A stretch of DNA of 64,000 nt from Streptomyces hygroscopicus (GCA_002021875.1 CP018627.1:7936001-8000000), one strand, 5' to 3'; shown: positions 50,958 through 59,900, numbered from the stretch's first letter. A program made the numbers and translations. The notes: generated from the letters alone by a model not told the origin.

Positions 50958-50991
50958 CCCGGCCGCACCCGCCGATACGGGTGCGGCCGGG
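50958..50991. terminator. Intra-operon 14-bp hairpin between bldKB and bldKC
   Basis: Perfect arms CCCGGCCGCACCCG and CGGGTGCGGCCGGG flank CCGATA. In the transcript it follows the bldKB stop (51019) by 27 bases and precedes bldKC by 218 bases. This would let a large fraction of transcripts end after bldKB, or protect their 3' ends. Confidence 0.78.
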
Positions 50992-51018
50992 GTCTGCGCT
51001 GCCTGGGTACGGCCGCGG

Positions 51019-52821
51019 CTACTTGATGAAGACGGCCGTCGGGTCCACGGCCCCGTAGACCGAGTTGAACTTCACTCCGCCGATGCCCGAGCCCCAGAGG
51101 GTGAACAGCCGGTTGTAGAAGGTCGGGACCGCGGGGACGTCATCGGTGAGGATCTTCTCGCTGAGCTTGACCCACTCCGAGGTGGCCCGGCTGAGGTCGC
51201 TGACCTTGGCGACCTTGCCGATCTCGTCGTTGACCGCCGGGACGTCGAGGTGCGAGTAGTTCGCGGAGTCGTCGTAGACGTTCTTGCCGTCGTACAGCGG
51301 CGGGACCACGGTCGAGGCGGACGGCCAGTCGGCACCCCACGAGGACCGGTACAGGTCGAACTTGTTCTTGACCTTTCCGATCTGCGTGTAATAGGTCGAC
51401 TGGTCGATCTCCTTCTTCTGCACCTTGAACCCGGCCCGCTCCAGGGCCTGCTGGACGACCACCGAGGCGTCCTGGTGGGTGTCGCCGTTGCCGTAGGCGT
51501 AGACGAGCTCGTAGTTCTCCTTGCCCGCCTCCTTCAGCAGCTCCCTGGCCTTCTTGGCGTTGCCGCCGGGGTACTTCTTCTTCTGGAACGGGTCGAAGGA
51601 GGGGTCGTAGCCCTTGAGCGTGGGGCCGACCAGCCCGCCGCCGACCTCACCGCCCTTGGGGCCGCCGAACTGCTGGAGGTACTGCCCGCTGGGGAAGGCC
51701 CAGGCGATCGCCTCGCGTACCTTCTTGTCCTTGACCCGATCGGTGTTGATCGAGACGACGTCCACATAGGGCTGCGTCTCGGTCAGCGACCGGGCCATCG
51801 CCTCCTTGTCCTTGAGGACCGTGGAGATCTGCGAGGGGTCGACCGCGTTGGTGAGCGTCATCCCGTTCCGGTCGGCGCCCTTGTTGGCCTGGAGCCGGCG
51901 GGTGGAGTCCACCCACTGGTGGCCGAAGGAGATGTCGAACCCGTCGACGTACTGATGGCGTATCGAGTCGGTCTTGGGGTCCCACTGGTCGTTCTTGACG
52001 AACTCGACGCCCTTGCCCGACTTGAAGTTCCGGACCTTGTACGGGCCCGAGGCCAGCGGGGCCTTGTCGTACTTCTCCTTGGTGTCCTTGCCCGGCGGCA
52101 CCGCGCCGATATTGGGCATGGCGACCGCGAACGGCACCTCGGCGCGCGGCTGGTCGAAGTGGAAGACGACGGTCTTGTCATCCGGGGTGTCCAGCACCGA
52201 CGAGGGCAGATGCTTGCCCTTGTAGGGGCCGTCCGGAAGCGCCTTGCGGTACTTCTGGCCCTCACCGGAGAGCCACTGCTGCAGATAGGTCGGCCCGTTC
52301 GTCTGATACGGCGCGTAGAGCCGCTCGACGGCCTGCCGGACGTCCTTGGAGGTGATGGGCGAGCCGTCCTCGTACTTCAGCCCGTCCTTGAGGGTGTACG
52401 TCCAGGTGCGGCCGCCGTCGGAGGACTTGCCGGTGTCGGTGGCGAGGTCGCCGACCAGCTTGGCCTTGCCCGTCTTGTCGTCGAACTGGTAGTTCGTCAG
52501 CGTCCGGTTGTAGAGGGTCTGCGCGATCAGCTCATCGCTGACGTAGATCTGCCCCGGGTCCAGATGTTCGAAGGCGTCCCGCTGCAGCACCGTGACGGTG
52601 CCGCCCTTCTTGGCGCCCGGCAGGGCCTTGGCCGGTCCGGTGGAGTCGGCGGCGGTGCCCAGGGTGACGTCCTGGGACTCCATCTTGGGCTCGTTCGACT
52701 CCTTGGGGTCCGAGCCGCCGCCTCCGCTGCTGCACCCCGCGAGCGCCAGGGCGCCCGCCGCCAGGGCGACGGCGTAGGTACGGGCTCTGCGACTGTTCTT
52801 CTTCGGCGTCATCGTGGTCAC
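51019..52821 (-). CDS. bldKB: BldK oligopeptide-binding lipoprotein BldKB
   Basis: This family 5 solute-binding protein of about 600 residues has a signal peptide with lipobox (LALAGC), followed by Gly/Ser and acidic residues. Core elements are GGTVTVLQRDAFEHLDPGQIYVSDELIAQTLYN, TWTYTLKDGLKYEDGSPITSKDVRQAVERLY and DLYRSSWGADWPSASTVVPPLY. It lies between the two permease genes, the distinctive bldK arrangement. In S. coelicolor BldKB binds the extracellular signal peptide for aerial development. GTG at 52821 is slightly preferred for its ribosome-binding spacing; ATG at 52812 is the alternative. Confidence 0.83.
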   Translation of the reverse strand: MTTMTPKKNSRRARTYAVALAAGALALAGCSSGGGGSDPKESNEPKMESQDVTLGTAADSTGPAKALPGAKKGGTVTVLQRDAFEHLDPGQIYVSDELIAQTLYNRTLTNYQFDDKTGKAKLVGDLATDTGKSSDGGRTWTYTLKDGLKYEDGSPITSKDVRQAVERLYAPYQTNGPTYLQQWLSGEGQKYRKALPDGPYKGKHLPSSVLDTPDDKTVVFHFDQPRAEVPFAVAMPNIGAVPPGKDTKEKYDKAPLASGPYKVRNFKSGKGVEFVKNDQWDPKTDSIRHQYVDGFDISFGHQWVDSTRRLQANKGADRNGMTLTNAVDPSQISTVLKDKEAMARSLTETQPYVDVVSINTDRVKDKKVREAIAWAFPSGQYLQQFGGPKGGEVGGGLVGPTLKGYDPSFDPFQKKKYPGGNAKKARELLKEAGKENYELVYAYGNGDTHQDASVVVQQALERAGFKVQKKEIDQSTYYTQIGKVKNKFDLYRSSWGADWPSASTVVPPLYDGKNVYDDSANYSHLDVPAVNDEIGKVAKVSDLSRATSEWVKLSEKILTDDVPAVPTFYNRLFTLWGSGIGGVKFNSVYGAVDPTAVFIK

Positions 52822-52883
52822 TGCACCTGCCTCATCGGACGGAAGACTTGCCGTTCTCTGCCTCGGGCCCTCCGGCCCCCCGG

Positions 52884-53888
52884 TCACCGCGTGGTCTTCG
52901 GGTCCATCGCGTCCCGGACCGAGTCCCCGAGCAGGTTGAAGGCGACCACGAAGACCACCATGGCGATGCCGGGGAAGAACATGTAGGTGATGTCGCCCTC
53001 GTAGAAGTTCGCGCCCTTGGCGAACATCCGGCCCCAGTCGGGGGTCGGCTCCACCACGCCGACGCCGAGGAAGGACAGCGCCGCTTCCGTCGTCACGAAG
53101 TTCGGCAGCATCAGCGTGGACTGCACCAGGATGGGCGTGACGAGGTTGGGCAGCAGCTCCTTGCGGACGATCCGCCACGGCGAGGCGCCGGTCACCCTGG
53201 CCGCCTCGACGAACTCACGCTCCCTCAGGGACAGCACCTGGCCGCGCAGCAGCCGGGCGAGCTGCATCCAGCCCAGCAGCCACAACACCATCACCAGGGC
53301 CGTCACCCGGAAATAGGTGGGTGTCTCCTTCTGCGGGCTGACGAACAGCGCGGTGACCACCGGCATGAAGGCGACGAAGAAGAGCTGCTGCGGAAAGGAC
53401 AGCAGCAGATCGATGAGCCGGCCGAGGAAGTAGTCGGTGCGGCCGCCCAGATAGCCCGCCACCACGCCGATCACGATGCCGGTGACCGTGGACAGCACGG
53501 TCGCGGCCAGCCCGATCAGCAACGAGGTGCGGATGCCGTAGACGAGCTGGGTCAGCACATCGCGGCCCAGCTTGGGCTCGATGCCGAACCAGAACTCGCC
53601 GTCGATGCCCCCGTTGGGCTTCATCGGATAGCCGGTGAGGGGGTCCAGCAGCTCGGGCCGGTCCAGGCCGTAGGTGGTGTACGGATCCTTGCCGTACAGC
53701 GAGGAGATCACCGGTGCCAGCACGGCGACGGCGAAGAAGAAGATCACCACGCATGCGGAGATGACGCCCGTGCGGTCGCGTTTGAAGCGCCGCCACATCA
53801 GCTGCCGGGGCGCCAGACCGGCCGGCGCCTCGCCCTCCGCGCCCGGTGCGGCCTTCTCGACCACGCCGGACTGGGATGGACTCGTCAT
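52884..53888 (-). CDS. bldKA: BldK oligopeptide importer permease BldKA
   Basis: This 334-residue membrane protein is of the DppC/OppC type: FKRDRTGVISACVVIFFFAVAVLAPVI is the first helix, FWFGIEPKLGRDVLTQLVYGIRTS follows, with EAA loop REFVEAARVTGASPWRIVRKELLPN and ending LLGDSVRDAMDPKTTR. It is the first gene of the five-gene unit; a C-type permease placed before the binding protein is unusual among peptide importers but matches bldK. The start at 53888 is 62 bp from bldKB on the far side. The palindrome GGTGTCACACC lies 22 bp upstream. Confidence 0.83.
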   Translation of the reverse strand: MTSPSQSGVVEKAAPGAEGEAPAGLAPRQLMWRRFKRDRTGVISACVVIFFFAVAVLAPVISSLYGKDPYTTYGLDRPELLDPLTGYPMKPNGGIDGEFWFGIEPKLGRDVLTQLVYGIRTSLLIGLAATVLSTVTGIVIGVVAGYLGGRTDYFLGRLIDLLLSFPQQLFFVAFMPVVTALFVSPQKETPTYFRVTALVMVLWLLGWMQLARLLRGQVLSLREREFVEAARVTGASPWRIVRKELLPNLVTPILVQSTLMLPNFVTTEAALSFLGVGVVEPTPDWGRMFAKGANFYEGDITYMFFPGIAMVVFVVAFNLLGDSVRDAMDPKTTR

Positions 53889-54365
53889 CGCGTAGCGTCC
53901 CCCCGCACTGGTGTCACACCGTCAACTCGCGTTATCTATGCGCGTCATGTCGCTGCCCGCTCGCCAGGGTGGTGCGTGCGTACCGGGTTGAGCGGACTTT
54001 CGCAATCGGGGAACGGCCCAGTCAAGGGGCCGGGGAGGGTGGATGTGCCGCTCATTCGAGTCTTGAGCGAAGATTTGGCAGATCGAGGTCCGGGCGTGCT
54101 TGACAGGGATCCGCCAGGATGGACAAAGCATGTTCTATGGGCAGGAAGCGCGTTAACACACCGGCAACTCATCCGTCGCAACACCGATATACGGACGCGT
54201 CAGGCTGAACTGCGTACGGCCGTGCGGGTGCCGTGGACCGGCCGGGGCGCGCCATGTGGCCCCGGCCGGTCGCACCCCCTCCGCGGCCGCCGGACGGTCA
54301 CGATCCGTATTTTTCTTCGCCCCGCGACGGTTGCCCGGGGTGCGAGGCGGGGGAAACCTACGGCT
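53889..54365. other. 477-bp divergent region upstream of bldKA
   Basis: This should hold the bldK promoter and that of the Gly/Tyr-tail membrane protein. It is AT-richer than average near 54050-54200. TTGACA occurs at 54100-54105 on the plus strand but no matching -10 element follows at 17-18 bases. On the minus strand TTGACG at 53927-53922 lies close to bldKA. No gene is supported here. Confidence 0.4.
53910..53920. promoter_or_regulatory. 11-bp palindrome GGTGTCACACC upstream of bldKA
   Basis: Five-base arms around one C, 22 bp before the bldKA start codon. Its position in the short leader suits an operator, but dyads this short occur by chance. Confidence 0.35.
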
Positions 54366-55652
54366 ATGGGGCAGGGACGGATACTCAACAGCGGAGGGCG
54401 CCTTTTCGGGGCGCTCGTCTGCGCGGTTCTCGGGCTGATCTCGCTGGCGTGGATCATCCACGACCTCGACAAGGCCGACGAGGCGAACCATCTGTGGTGG
54501 ACGTGGGCGGGGCTGCCGTTCCGGGCCACCGGAGGGATCTTCGGTTCCTCCCTGCTCGACCTGGTGCTGCTGCTGGTCTACGCGGTCGTCGGGATCACCG
54601 CCCTGCGCTCACCGGCCGCCGCGGGCGCGCTCGGCACGGTCGCGGTCGTGACCGTCGCGGTGCGCCTGCCCAGTCTGTGGAACCTGAACTCCGACTGGCT
54701 GCAGGGCATCCCCGGCGATCTGAAGACGCGGGCCAACCTCAGCGCCTGGGCGCAGGTGGTGCTCGGCGGGCTGCTGCTGGCCGTGGTGGCCGCCGCCCGC
54801 CGCCCCGCCGACCTCGCCCCGCCCGGACACCTGGCCTCGCCCGCCGACCGGCCGCCGGGCCGCCCCTCGCCCGGGGCGGCGGTCACCGGCGCGCTGTTCC
54901 TGGGCGCCGGCGGGGCCGTCATCGCCGCCTGGCAGATCTACTGGGCCCAGGAGCGGGGCTGGGAGATCTACAAGTACCTGCTCACCGGCAAGCACACGCT
55001 GCCCACCCTGCTCTCGCCGCCCGGTGCCTGGACGGCGTGGGCGGCGGTCGCGCTGTGCCTGGCCGCCGCGGCGGCCGCGCTCGCGCGTGCCCCGCTGGCG
55101 CGCCCGCTGGGTATGACGGCGGCGGCGCTGGTCATGGTGACGGGGATCAGCGAGGCATCGCTCTACATCAAGCTGGACTATGTGGACCACCTCAGCGATC
55201 TGCCGACGGTGGGCGTGCTCAGCGTGCTCACCGGCTTCTTCGAGGCGATCGCGGGGCTGATCGCTCTCCTGGCGCTGGCTCGGCGGAGCGTTGAGGAGGA
55301 CGCCGCGTTCACCGGGGTGCCGGGGCCGGGCGCCCCGGCGTACGGCGGCTATGGGCCCGGCGGCTATGACGGCTATGGGCCCGGGGGCTACGACGACGGC
55401 TCCGGGGCCGGAGGCTACGGCGGCGGCTACGGGAGCGGTGGCTACGGGGGCAGCGGAGACGGGAGCGGTGGCTACGGGAGCGGCGGAGACGGGAGCGGTG
55501 GCTACGGCGGTGGGGGATACGGCGGCGGGGGTTACGGCCCGCCGCCGCCCAGCACCCCGCCGCTGGTGCCCCCTCCGCCCGGGGCCCCGCCCGCCGCGCC
55601 CCCGCCGCCGTCCGCGCCCCCCGCGCCTCCCGCACCGCCGCCGGGCTGGTGA
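54366..55652 (+). CDS. Polytopic membrane protein with Gly/Tyr-rich then Pro-rich tail
   Basis: This 428-residue protein has about seven hydrophobic segments in residues 10-310 (LFGALVCAVLGLISLAWII; LLDLVLLLVYAVVGITAL; VVLGGLLLAVVAAA; AVTGALFLGAGGAVIAAW; TAWAAVALCLAAAAAAL; FEAIAGLIALLALA). A cytosolic tail follows: Gly-Tyr-rich repeats of GGYG and GSGGYG (about 335-400), then Pro-Pro-Ala-Pro runs to the end. I do not recognise a family for the membrane part. The tail is intrinsically disordered and of a kind that can mediate clustering. ATG at 54366 follows GGGGGAAA. Confidence 0.8.
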   Translation: MGQGRILNSGGRLFGALVCAVLGLISLAWIIHDLDKADEANHLWWTWAGLPFRATGGIFGSSLLDLVLLLVYAVVGITALRSPAAAGALGTVAVVTVAVRLPSLWNLNSDWLQGIPGDLKTRANLSAWAQVVLGGLLLAVVAAARRPADLAPPGHLASPADRPPGRPSPGAAVTGALFLGAGGAVIAAWQIYWAQERGWEIYKYLLTGKHTLPTLLSPPGAWTAWAAVALCLAAAAAALARAPLARPLGMTAAALVMVTGISEASLYIKLDYVDHLSDLPTVGVLSVLTGFFEAIAGLIALLALARRSVEEDAAFTGVPGPGAPAYGGYGPGGYDGYGPGGYDDGSGAGGYGGGYGSGGYGGSGDGSGGYGSGGDGSGGYGGGGYGGGGYGPPPPSTPPLVPPPPGAPPAAPPPPSAPPAPPAPPPGW

Positions 55653-55702
55653 CGCCGGGCTGGTGACGGCGGTTCAGCGCGGCCTTGGGGCCTGGCCAGG
55701 AC

Positions 55703-55870
55703 CTGGCCGGTGGATCTTCGCGGGCCCCGCGGCGGCAGCCGCTGATGTCACAGGCGCGAAGATCCACCGGCCAGATGACGTCCGGTGCGGTTCGGATGCG
55801 CCCCGAAGGGGCGCGGGGCTGTGTCGATGTGCGGCTCCGCCGCGTGGGCGTGACCAGCCACGACGCAGCC
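55703..55870. repeat. Compound palindromic intergenic element
   Basis: The first part is a perfect 20-bp inverted repeat: CTGGCCGGTGGATCTTCGCG at 55703-55722 and its complement at 55755-55774, loop 32 bases. Next is GCGCCCC-GAA-GGGGCGC at 55798-55814. The last is an imperfect pair at 55817-55826 and 55861-55870 (9 of 10 match) enclosing a small GCGGC stem. It lies between two convergent genes. From memory, near-identical blocks occur many times in Streptomyces genomes, suggesting a dispersed non-autonomous repeat that also terminates transcription. Confidence 0.7.
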
Positions 55871-55911
55871 GCAGACAAAGGACGGCAGCTTGCGGCTCTT
55901 CCCGCGGAGCG

Positions 55912-58074
55912 CTACCGCATCCCGAGGGACCGCTTGAGGAAGTCCACCTGCAGCAGGAGCAGATTCTCCGCGACCTGCTCCTGCGGGGTCATATGGGTCA
56001 CCCCGGACAGCGGCAGCACCTCGTGCGGACGGCCTTCGGCCAGCAGCGCCGAGGAGAGCCGCAGCGTGTGCGCGGCCACCACGTTGTCGTCCGCCAGACC
56101 GTGGATGATCATCATTGGCCGGACGGTCTCCGCCGCGCCGGACAGCCCCTCGTCGGTCATCAGCGCGTTGGCGGCGTAGACCTCGGGCTGTTCGTCCGGC
56201 AGGCCCAGATACCGCTCGGTGTAGTGGGTGTCGTACAGCCGCCAGTCCGTCACCGGGGCGCCCACCACGCCCGCGTGGAAGACATCCGGGCGGCGCAGCA
56301 CCGCCAGCGCGGCCAGATAGCCGCCGTAGGACCAGCCGCGGATGGCGACCCGGCCGAGGTCCAGCGGATAGCGCTCGGCGAGCGCCGTCACCGCCTCGAC
56401 CTGGTCCTCCAGGGTGACCGCGGCCAGTTCGTCGCGCACCGCCTTCTCCCAGGCCGGGGAGCGGCCGGGGGTGCCGCGGCCGTCGGCGACGACCACCGCG
56501 AAGCCCTGGTCGGCGAACCACTGCGAGGTGAGGTGGGCGTTGTGCGAGGCGACCACCCGCTGGCCGTGCGGCCCGCCGTAAGGATCCATCAGGACCGGCA
56601 GCGGTCCGTCGCCCTCCCGGTGGCCGCTGGGCAGCAGCACGGCACAGGGGATGTCCCGCTTGCCCGCGAAGAGGAGTTCGGGGCGGGCGGTGATGACGGG
56701 CCGCTCCGCGTACGAGGCGATCTCGGCGATGCGCTCGGCCGTGCCGTGGTCGGCGGGCCGGAGGATCTCCACGCTCACCCCGGGCCGCTCCAACCCCGTG
56801 TACGCCAGTGCGAGCACCTCACCGCCGCGCGTCGCGGAGTGGACCGCCGGGAAGGGCCGCTTGCCGACCGGCTCCCAGCCGCCCTGGTCGCCGCTGCCCC
56901 GGAACCAGGCGCGGTAGACGTCGATCTCACCCGGCTGCTCGGGCAGCGGAGCACCGGTCCCCGGAGAGGCGGAGAACAGCACGTCGTCCGTGCCGATGTC
57001 GAGGACCGCGCGCACCTGGAGGGCGCCGGACGTCAACTTGCGGTCGCCGACCATCAGCACCCGGGCGCCGCCCTCGTCCGCGATGCGGACGAGGCGTCCG
57101 TCCTCCGTCCAGGCCGGTACCCCGGGGAAAAGATCCAGCCAAACCGCGTCCTCGTCCACATGGACCGTGCTGGTCCGTCCGGTATCGGTGTCCACGGCCA
57201 GATAGAGCTGGCTGCGCTGGTCCCTGGCCTGGACCAGAAGCAGGGGCGGACCGTAGGCCGACCAGTGCACCCGCGCGAGGTACGGATAGCGCTCCCGGTC
57301 CCACTCGATCTCCGTACGGGAGCCGTCCAGACCGAGCAGAACCAGCCGCACCTCGGCGTTGGCGGTGCCCGCGGCGGGATAGGCGGCCTCCACGGGCTTC
57401 CGGCCAGGGTGAGCCGGGTCGGCGGTCCACCAGCGCTGTACGGGGGCGTCGTCGGCGCGGGCGGCCAGCAGGGCGTCGCTCCGCGGCGACCACCAGAAGC
57501 CGCGTGAGCGGTCCATCTCCTCGGCCGCGATGAACTCCGCGAGGCCGTAGGTGACGGTGTCCTCCTCCGGCTCCGCGAGCGCCCGGTCGTCCTCGCCGTC
57601 CGCGCCCGTGACCCGCAGCGCCCCGCCCGCCGCATAGGCGATGTGGCGGCCGTCGGGCGAGGGGCGCGGGTCCACGACCGGACCGGGGACGCGCAGCTCA
57701 CGGGTGGTGCCCGCGGGCAGATCGGTGGTGAAGAGCCGTCCGGAGAGGGCGAACGCGGCCCGCTCGACGGCGGCGTCCACCGCGTAGCCGACCACTCCGG
57801 CCGACCCCTCGCGGCTGCGCTCGCGCCGCGCCCGCTCCTCGGGGGACAGCTCCTCGCCGGCGCCGCCGAGCAGCTCGGCCGGGTCGGCGGCGGGGTACTC
57901 GCGCTGCCCGGCGAGGTCGTGCACCCACAGGAGGCCGGTCCGGTCGGTGCCCGAGCGGGAGCGCAGGAAGACGACGCGTGAATCGTCGGGGGCCACGGTC
58001 AGGGCCCGCGGTGCCCCGAGGGTGAAGCGTTGGGTCCGCGCGTGCTGCCGTGGGAACGAGAGCTGTCCGGTCAT
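55912..58074 (-). CDS. S9 family peptidase (dipeptidyl peptidase IV-like)
   Basis: This 720-residue serine peptidase has an N-terminal beta-propeller (about 30-440, with DPRPSPDGRHIAYAAGGALRV and GFWWSPRSDALLAARADD) and a C-terminal alpha/beta hydrolase domain. The nucleophile Ser is in RGWSYGGYLA, the catalytic Asp in IHGLADDNV and the His in GVTHM, all in DPP IV order. Two Glu residues in FIAAEEMDRSRGFWW match the DPP IV site that holds the substrate amino terminus. It has no signal peptide, so it is probably cytosolic and releases X-Pro-type dipeptides. A role in breaking peptides imported by BldK/Opp is plausible. Confidence 0.92.
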   Translation of the reverse strand: MTGQLSFPRQHARTQRFTLGAPRALTVAPDDSRVVFLRSRSGTDRTGLLWVHDLAGQREYPAADPAELLGGAGEELSPEERARRERSREGSAGVVGYAVDAAVERAAFALSGRLFTTDLPAGTTRELRVPGPVVDPRPSPDGRHIAYAAGGALRVTGADGEDDRALAEPEEDTVTYGLAEFIAAEEMDRSRGFWWSPRSDALLAARADDAPVQRWWTADPAHPGRKPVEAAYPAAGTANAEVRLVLLGLDGSRTEIEWDRERYPYLARVHWSAYGPPLLLVQARDQRSQLYLAVDTDTGRTSTVHVDEDAVWLDLFPGVPAWTEDGRLVRIADEGGARVLMVGDRKLTSGALQVRAVLDIGTDDVLFSASPGTGAPLPEQPGEIDVYRAWFRGSGDQGGWEPVGKRPFPAVHSATRGGEVLALAYTGLERPGVSVEILRPADHGTAERIAEIASYAERPVITARPELLFAGKRDIPCAVLLPSGHREGDGPLPVLMDPYGGPHGQRVVASHNAHLTSQWFADQGFAVVVADGRGTPGRSPAWEKAVRDELAAVTLEDQVEAVTALAERYPLDLGRVAIRGWSYGGYLAALAVLRRPDVFHAGVVGAPVTDWRLYDTHYTERYLGLPDEQPEVYAANALMTDEGLSGAAETVRPMMIIHGLADDNVVAAHTLRLSSALLAEGRPHEVLPLSGVTHMTPQEQVAENLLLLQVDFLKRSLGMR

Positions 58075-58393
58075 AGGGCGAGCGTACGGCTCAGGATCAT
58101 CGCGAGGGAGAGTACGGATCGGTAGGCCGGGGCGACGTTGCCCCTGGCACGGTCCGGCCGGAACGACGCGGGAGCCAACCGGCCCCGCGCGATGGCGAGA
58201 TGGCGCATAACCACCGAGAAAGCGCCCCGGGGGCGCGGAAGTTCGTGCGATCAGGCATGCGCCCCTGTCATGCTCCCGTGCACCGAGTCATGTGTACACC
58301 GCCATAGTTATGATCGATTGCGCATAGTGGGTAGCCCCTCTGTGGCATCAATATGTTGTCCGTCCGAGTGCGTGTATCTGGAGGTGAGCCGCT
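58075..58393. other. 319-bp divergent intergenic region
   Basis: This lies between the S9 peptidase start and a small membrane protein. It is AT-richer near 58300-58360 (ATAGTTATGATCG, GCGCATAGTGGG), likely promoter sequence. No repeat or RNA gene is recognised. Confidence 0.4.
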
Positions 58394-58588
58394 GTGGCGC
58401 TCTCGATCTCGGTATCAGTGCTATTGCTGATCATCGTCTTCATGCTCGTAAACAAGGCAGGGCTGAAGGGGGTCCATGCGGTCGTCTGTGTCCTCCTCGG
58501 CTTCTACCTGGCGAGTTCTTCGGTAGCCCCGACGATCGACGACCTCACCACCAATGTGGCGGACATGATCGGCGGCGTGAAGATCTGA
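58394..58588 (+). CDS. Small membrane protein, unknown function
   Basis: This 64-residue protein has two hydrophobic helices (about 3-20 and 27-44) and a short polar C-terminus (TIDDLTTNVADMIGGVKI). GTG at 58394 has GGAGG eight bases upstream, so translation is likely. It is 62 bp upstream of mshB on the same strand. I recall similar short proteins near mshB in other Streptomyces but cannot name a family. Confidence 0.7.
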   Translation: MALSISVSVLLLIIVFMLVNKAGLKGVHAVVCVLLGFYLASSSVAPTIDDLTTNVADMIGGVKI

Positions 58589-58650
58589 CTCCGAGCGGGG
58601 CCGGGGCGTGCGACCCGTGGGCACAGGTGTGCGAATCGTAGGCTGTGCCC

Positions 58651-59535
58651 ATGACCGCTCTTCCCGCCCGTCGTCTGCTGCTGGTGCACGCACATCCGGA
58701 CGACGAGTCGATCAATAACGGCGCGACCATGGCGAAGTATGCCGCCGAGGGCGCACACGTCACCCTGGTGACCTGCACCCTCGGTGAGGAAGGCGAGGTC
58801 ATCCCGCCTGCCCTCGCGCATCTCGCCGCCGACCGCGACGACGCGCTCGGTCCGCACCGGATCGGCGAACTCGCCGCGGCCATGGACGCCTTGGGGGTCG
58901 AGGACCACCGCTTCCTGGGCGGTCCCGGCCGCTATCGCGACTCCGGGATGATGGGCGCCCCGCAGAACGACCGGCCGGACTGCTTCTGGCAGGCCGACCT
59001 GGACGAGGCCGCGGGGCACCTGGTGGCCGTGGTCCGCGAGATCCGGCCACAGGTGCTCGTCGCGTACGACACCCATGGGGGGTACGGCCACCCCGATCAC
59101 ATCCAGGCGCACCGCGTGGCGATGCGCGCCGTGGAGCTGGCCGCCGACGCGGACTTCCGCCCCGAGCTCGGCGAGCCGCACGACATCGCGAAGGTCTACT
59201 GGAACTGCGTGCCGCGCTCGGCCGTCGAGGAGGGCTTCGCCCGGCTGCGGGCCGCGGGCCGTGACTCGCTCTTCCCCGGGGTCGCCACGGTCGACGACGT
59301 CCCCGGAGTGGTACCGGACTCGGACGTCACCGCGTTCATCGACGGCACCGCCCATGCCGGGGCGAAGGCGGCGGCGATGCGCGCCCACGCCAGCCAGATC
59401 GCGGTGGACGGACCCTTCTTCGCGCTCTCCAACGACCTGGCCCAGCCGATGTTCGTCCATGAGCACTACCGGCTGGTCAAGGGCGAGGCCGGGACGGGCC
59501 GCGAGGACGACCTGTTCGCGGGGGTGACGGCATGA
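58651..59535 (+). CDS. mshB: GlcNAc-Ins deacetylase MshB (mycothiol synthesis)
   Basis: This 294-residue zinc amidohydrolase removes acetate from GlcNAc-inositol, the second catalytic step in making mycothiol, the main low-molecular-weight thiol of actinobacteria. The metal site motif AHPDDE at residues 14-19 supplies His15 and Asp18, and HPDH at 147-150 supplies the third ligand. Further MshB features are [26 protein letters not shown] and [14 protein letters not shown] at 58651 is preferred over GTG 58645. It overlaps the DUF6113 gene by four bases. The position downstream of a typA-lpqW pair agrees with Rv1165-Rv1170 in mycobacteria. Confidence 0.95.
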   Translation: MTALPARRLLLVHAHPDDESINNGATMAKYAAEGAHVTLVTCTLGEEGEVIPPALAHLAADRDDALGPHRIGELAAAMDALGVEDHRFLGGPGRYRDSGMMGAPQNDRPDCFWQADLDEAAGHLVAVVREIRPQVLVAYDTHGGYGHPDHIQAHRVAMRAVELAADADFRPELGEPHDIAKVYWNCVPRSAVEEGFARLRAAGRDSLFPGVATVDDVPGVVPDSDVTAFIDGTAHAGAKAAAMRAHASQIAVDGPFFALSNDLAQPMFVHEHYRLVKGEAGTGREDDLFAGVTA

Positions 59536-59900
59536 CGGCCCTGCGCCTGGGCGGATACGCCCTGCTCGCCGTGGCCGGGGTGCTGGTCGGCGCCGCGGGC
59601 GCGCTGGTCCAAGCGGCATGGTTCCCCGGCGGGTTGCTGCTCGCGCTGCTCGCGATCGCGGGCCTGTGCTACGGCGGGGTCAAGGCCGCGGGTGCCCGGA
59701 TGGGCGGCGGAGTGCCCGCGGGGGCCTGGACGGTGGCCGTGTTGCTGCTCACTTCCTCCCGCTCGGAAGGGGATTTCCTGTTCGGCGCCGGGTTGGGGTC
59801 GTACGCTTTCCTCCTCGGCGGGATGTTCATCGGTGTGATGTGCGCCACGTTGCCTCTGGTGCCGCAACCTCCTGGCCCGCCGGTCCGACTTGGTAAGTGA
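59532..59900 (+). CDS. DUF6113 family membrane protein
   Basis: This 122-residue protein has four hydrophobic helices (about 5-25, 30-48, 62-75, 85-106). It overlaps mshB by four bases (ATGA), indicating translational coupling. The size and position match the DUF6113 proteins that follow mshB in Streptomyces and the membrane protein after mshB in mycobacteria. The function is unknown. No cysteine-rich or thiol-active motif is visible. Confidence 0.8.
   Translation: MTALRLGGYALLAVAGVLVGAAGALVQAAWFPGGLLLALLAIAGLCYGGVKAAGARMGGGVPAGAWTVAVLLLTSSRSEGDFLFGAGLGSYAFLLGGMFIGVMCATLPLVPQPPGPPVRLGK

Noticed and set aside
54100..54128. Consensus -35/-10 promoter (TTGACA at 54100)
   Set aside because: No acceptable -10 hexamer occurs 16-19 bases downstream, so the single TTGACA match is not enough.
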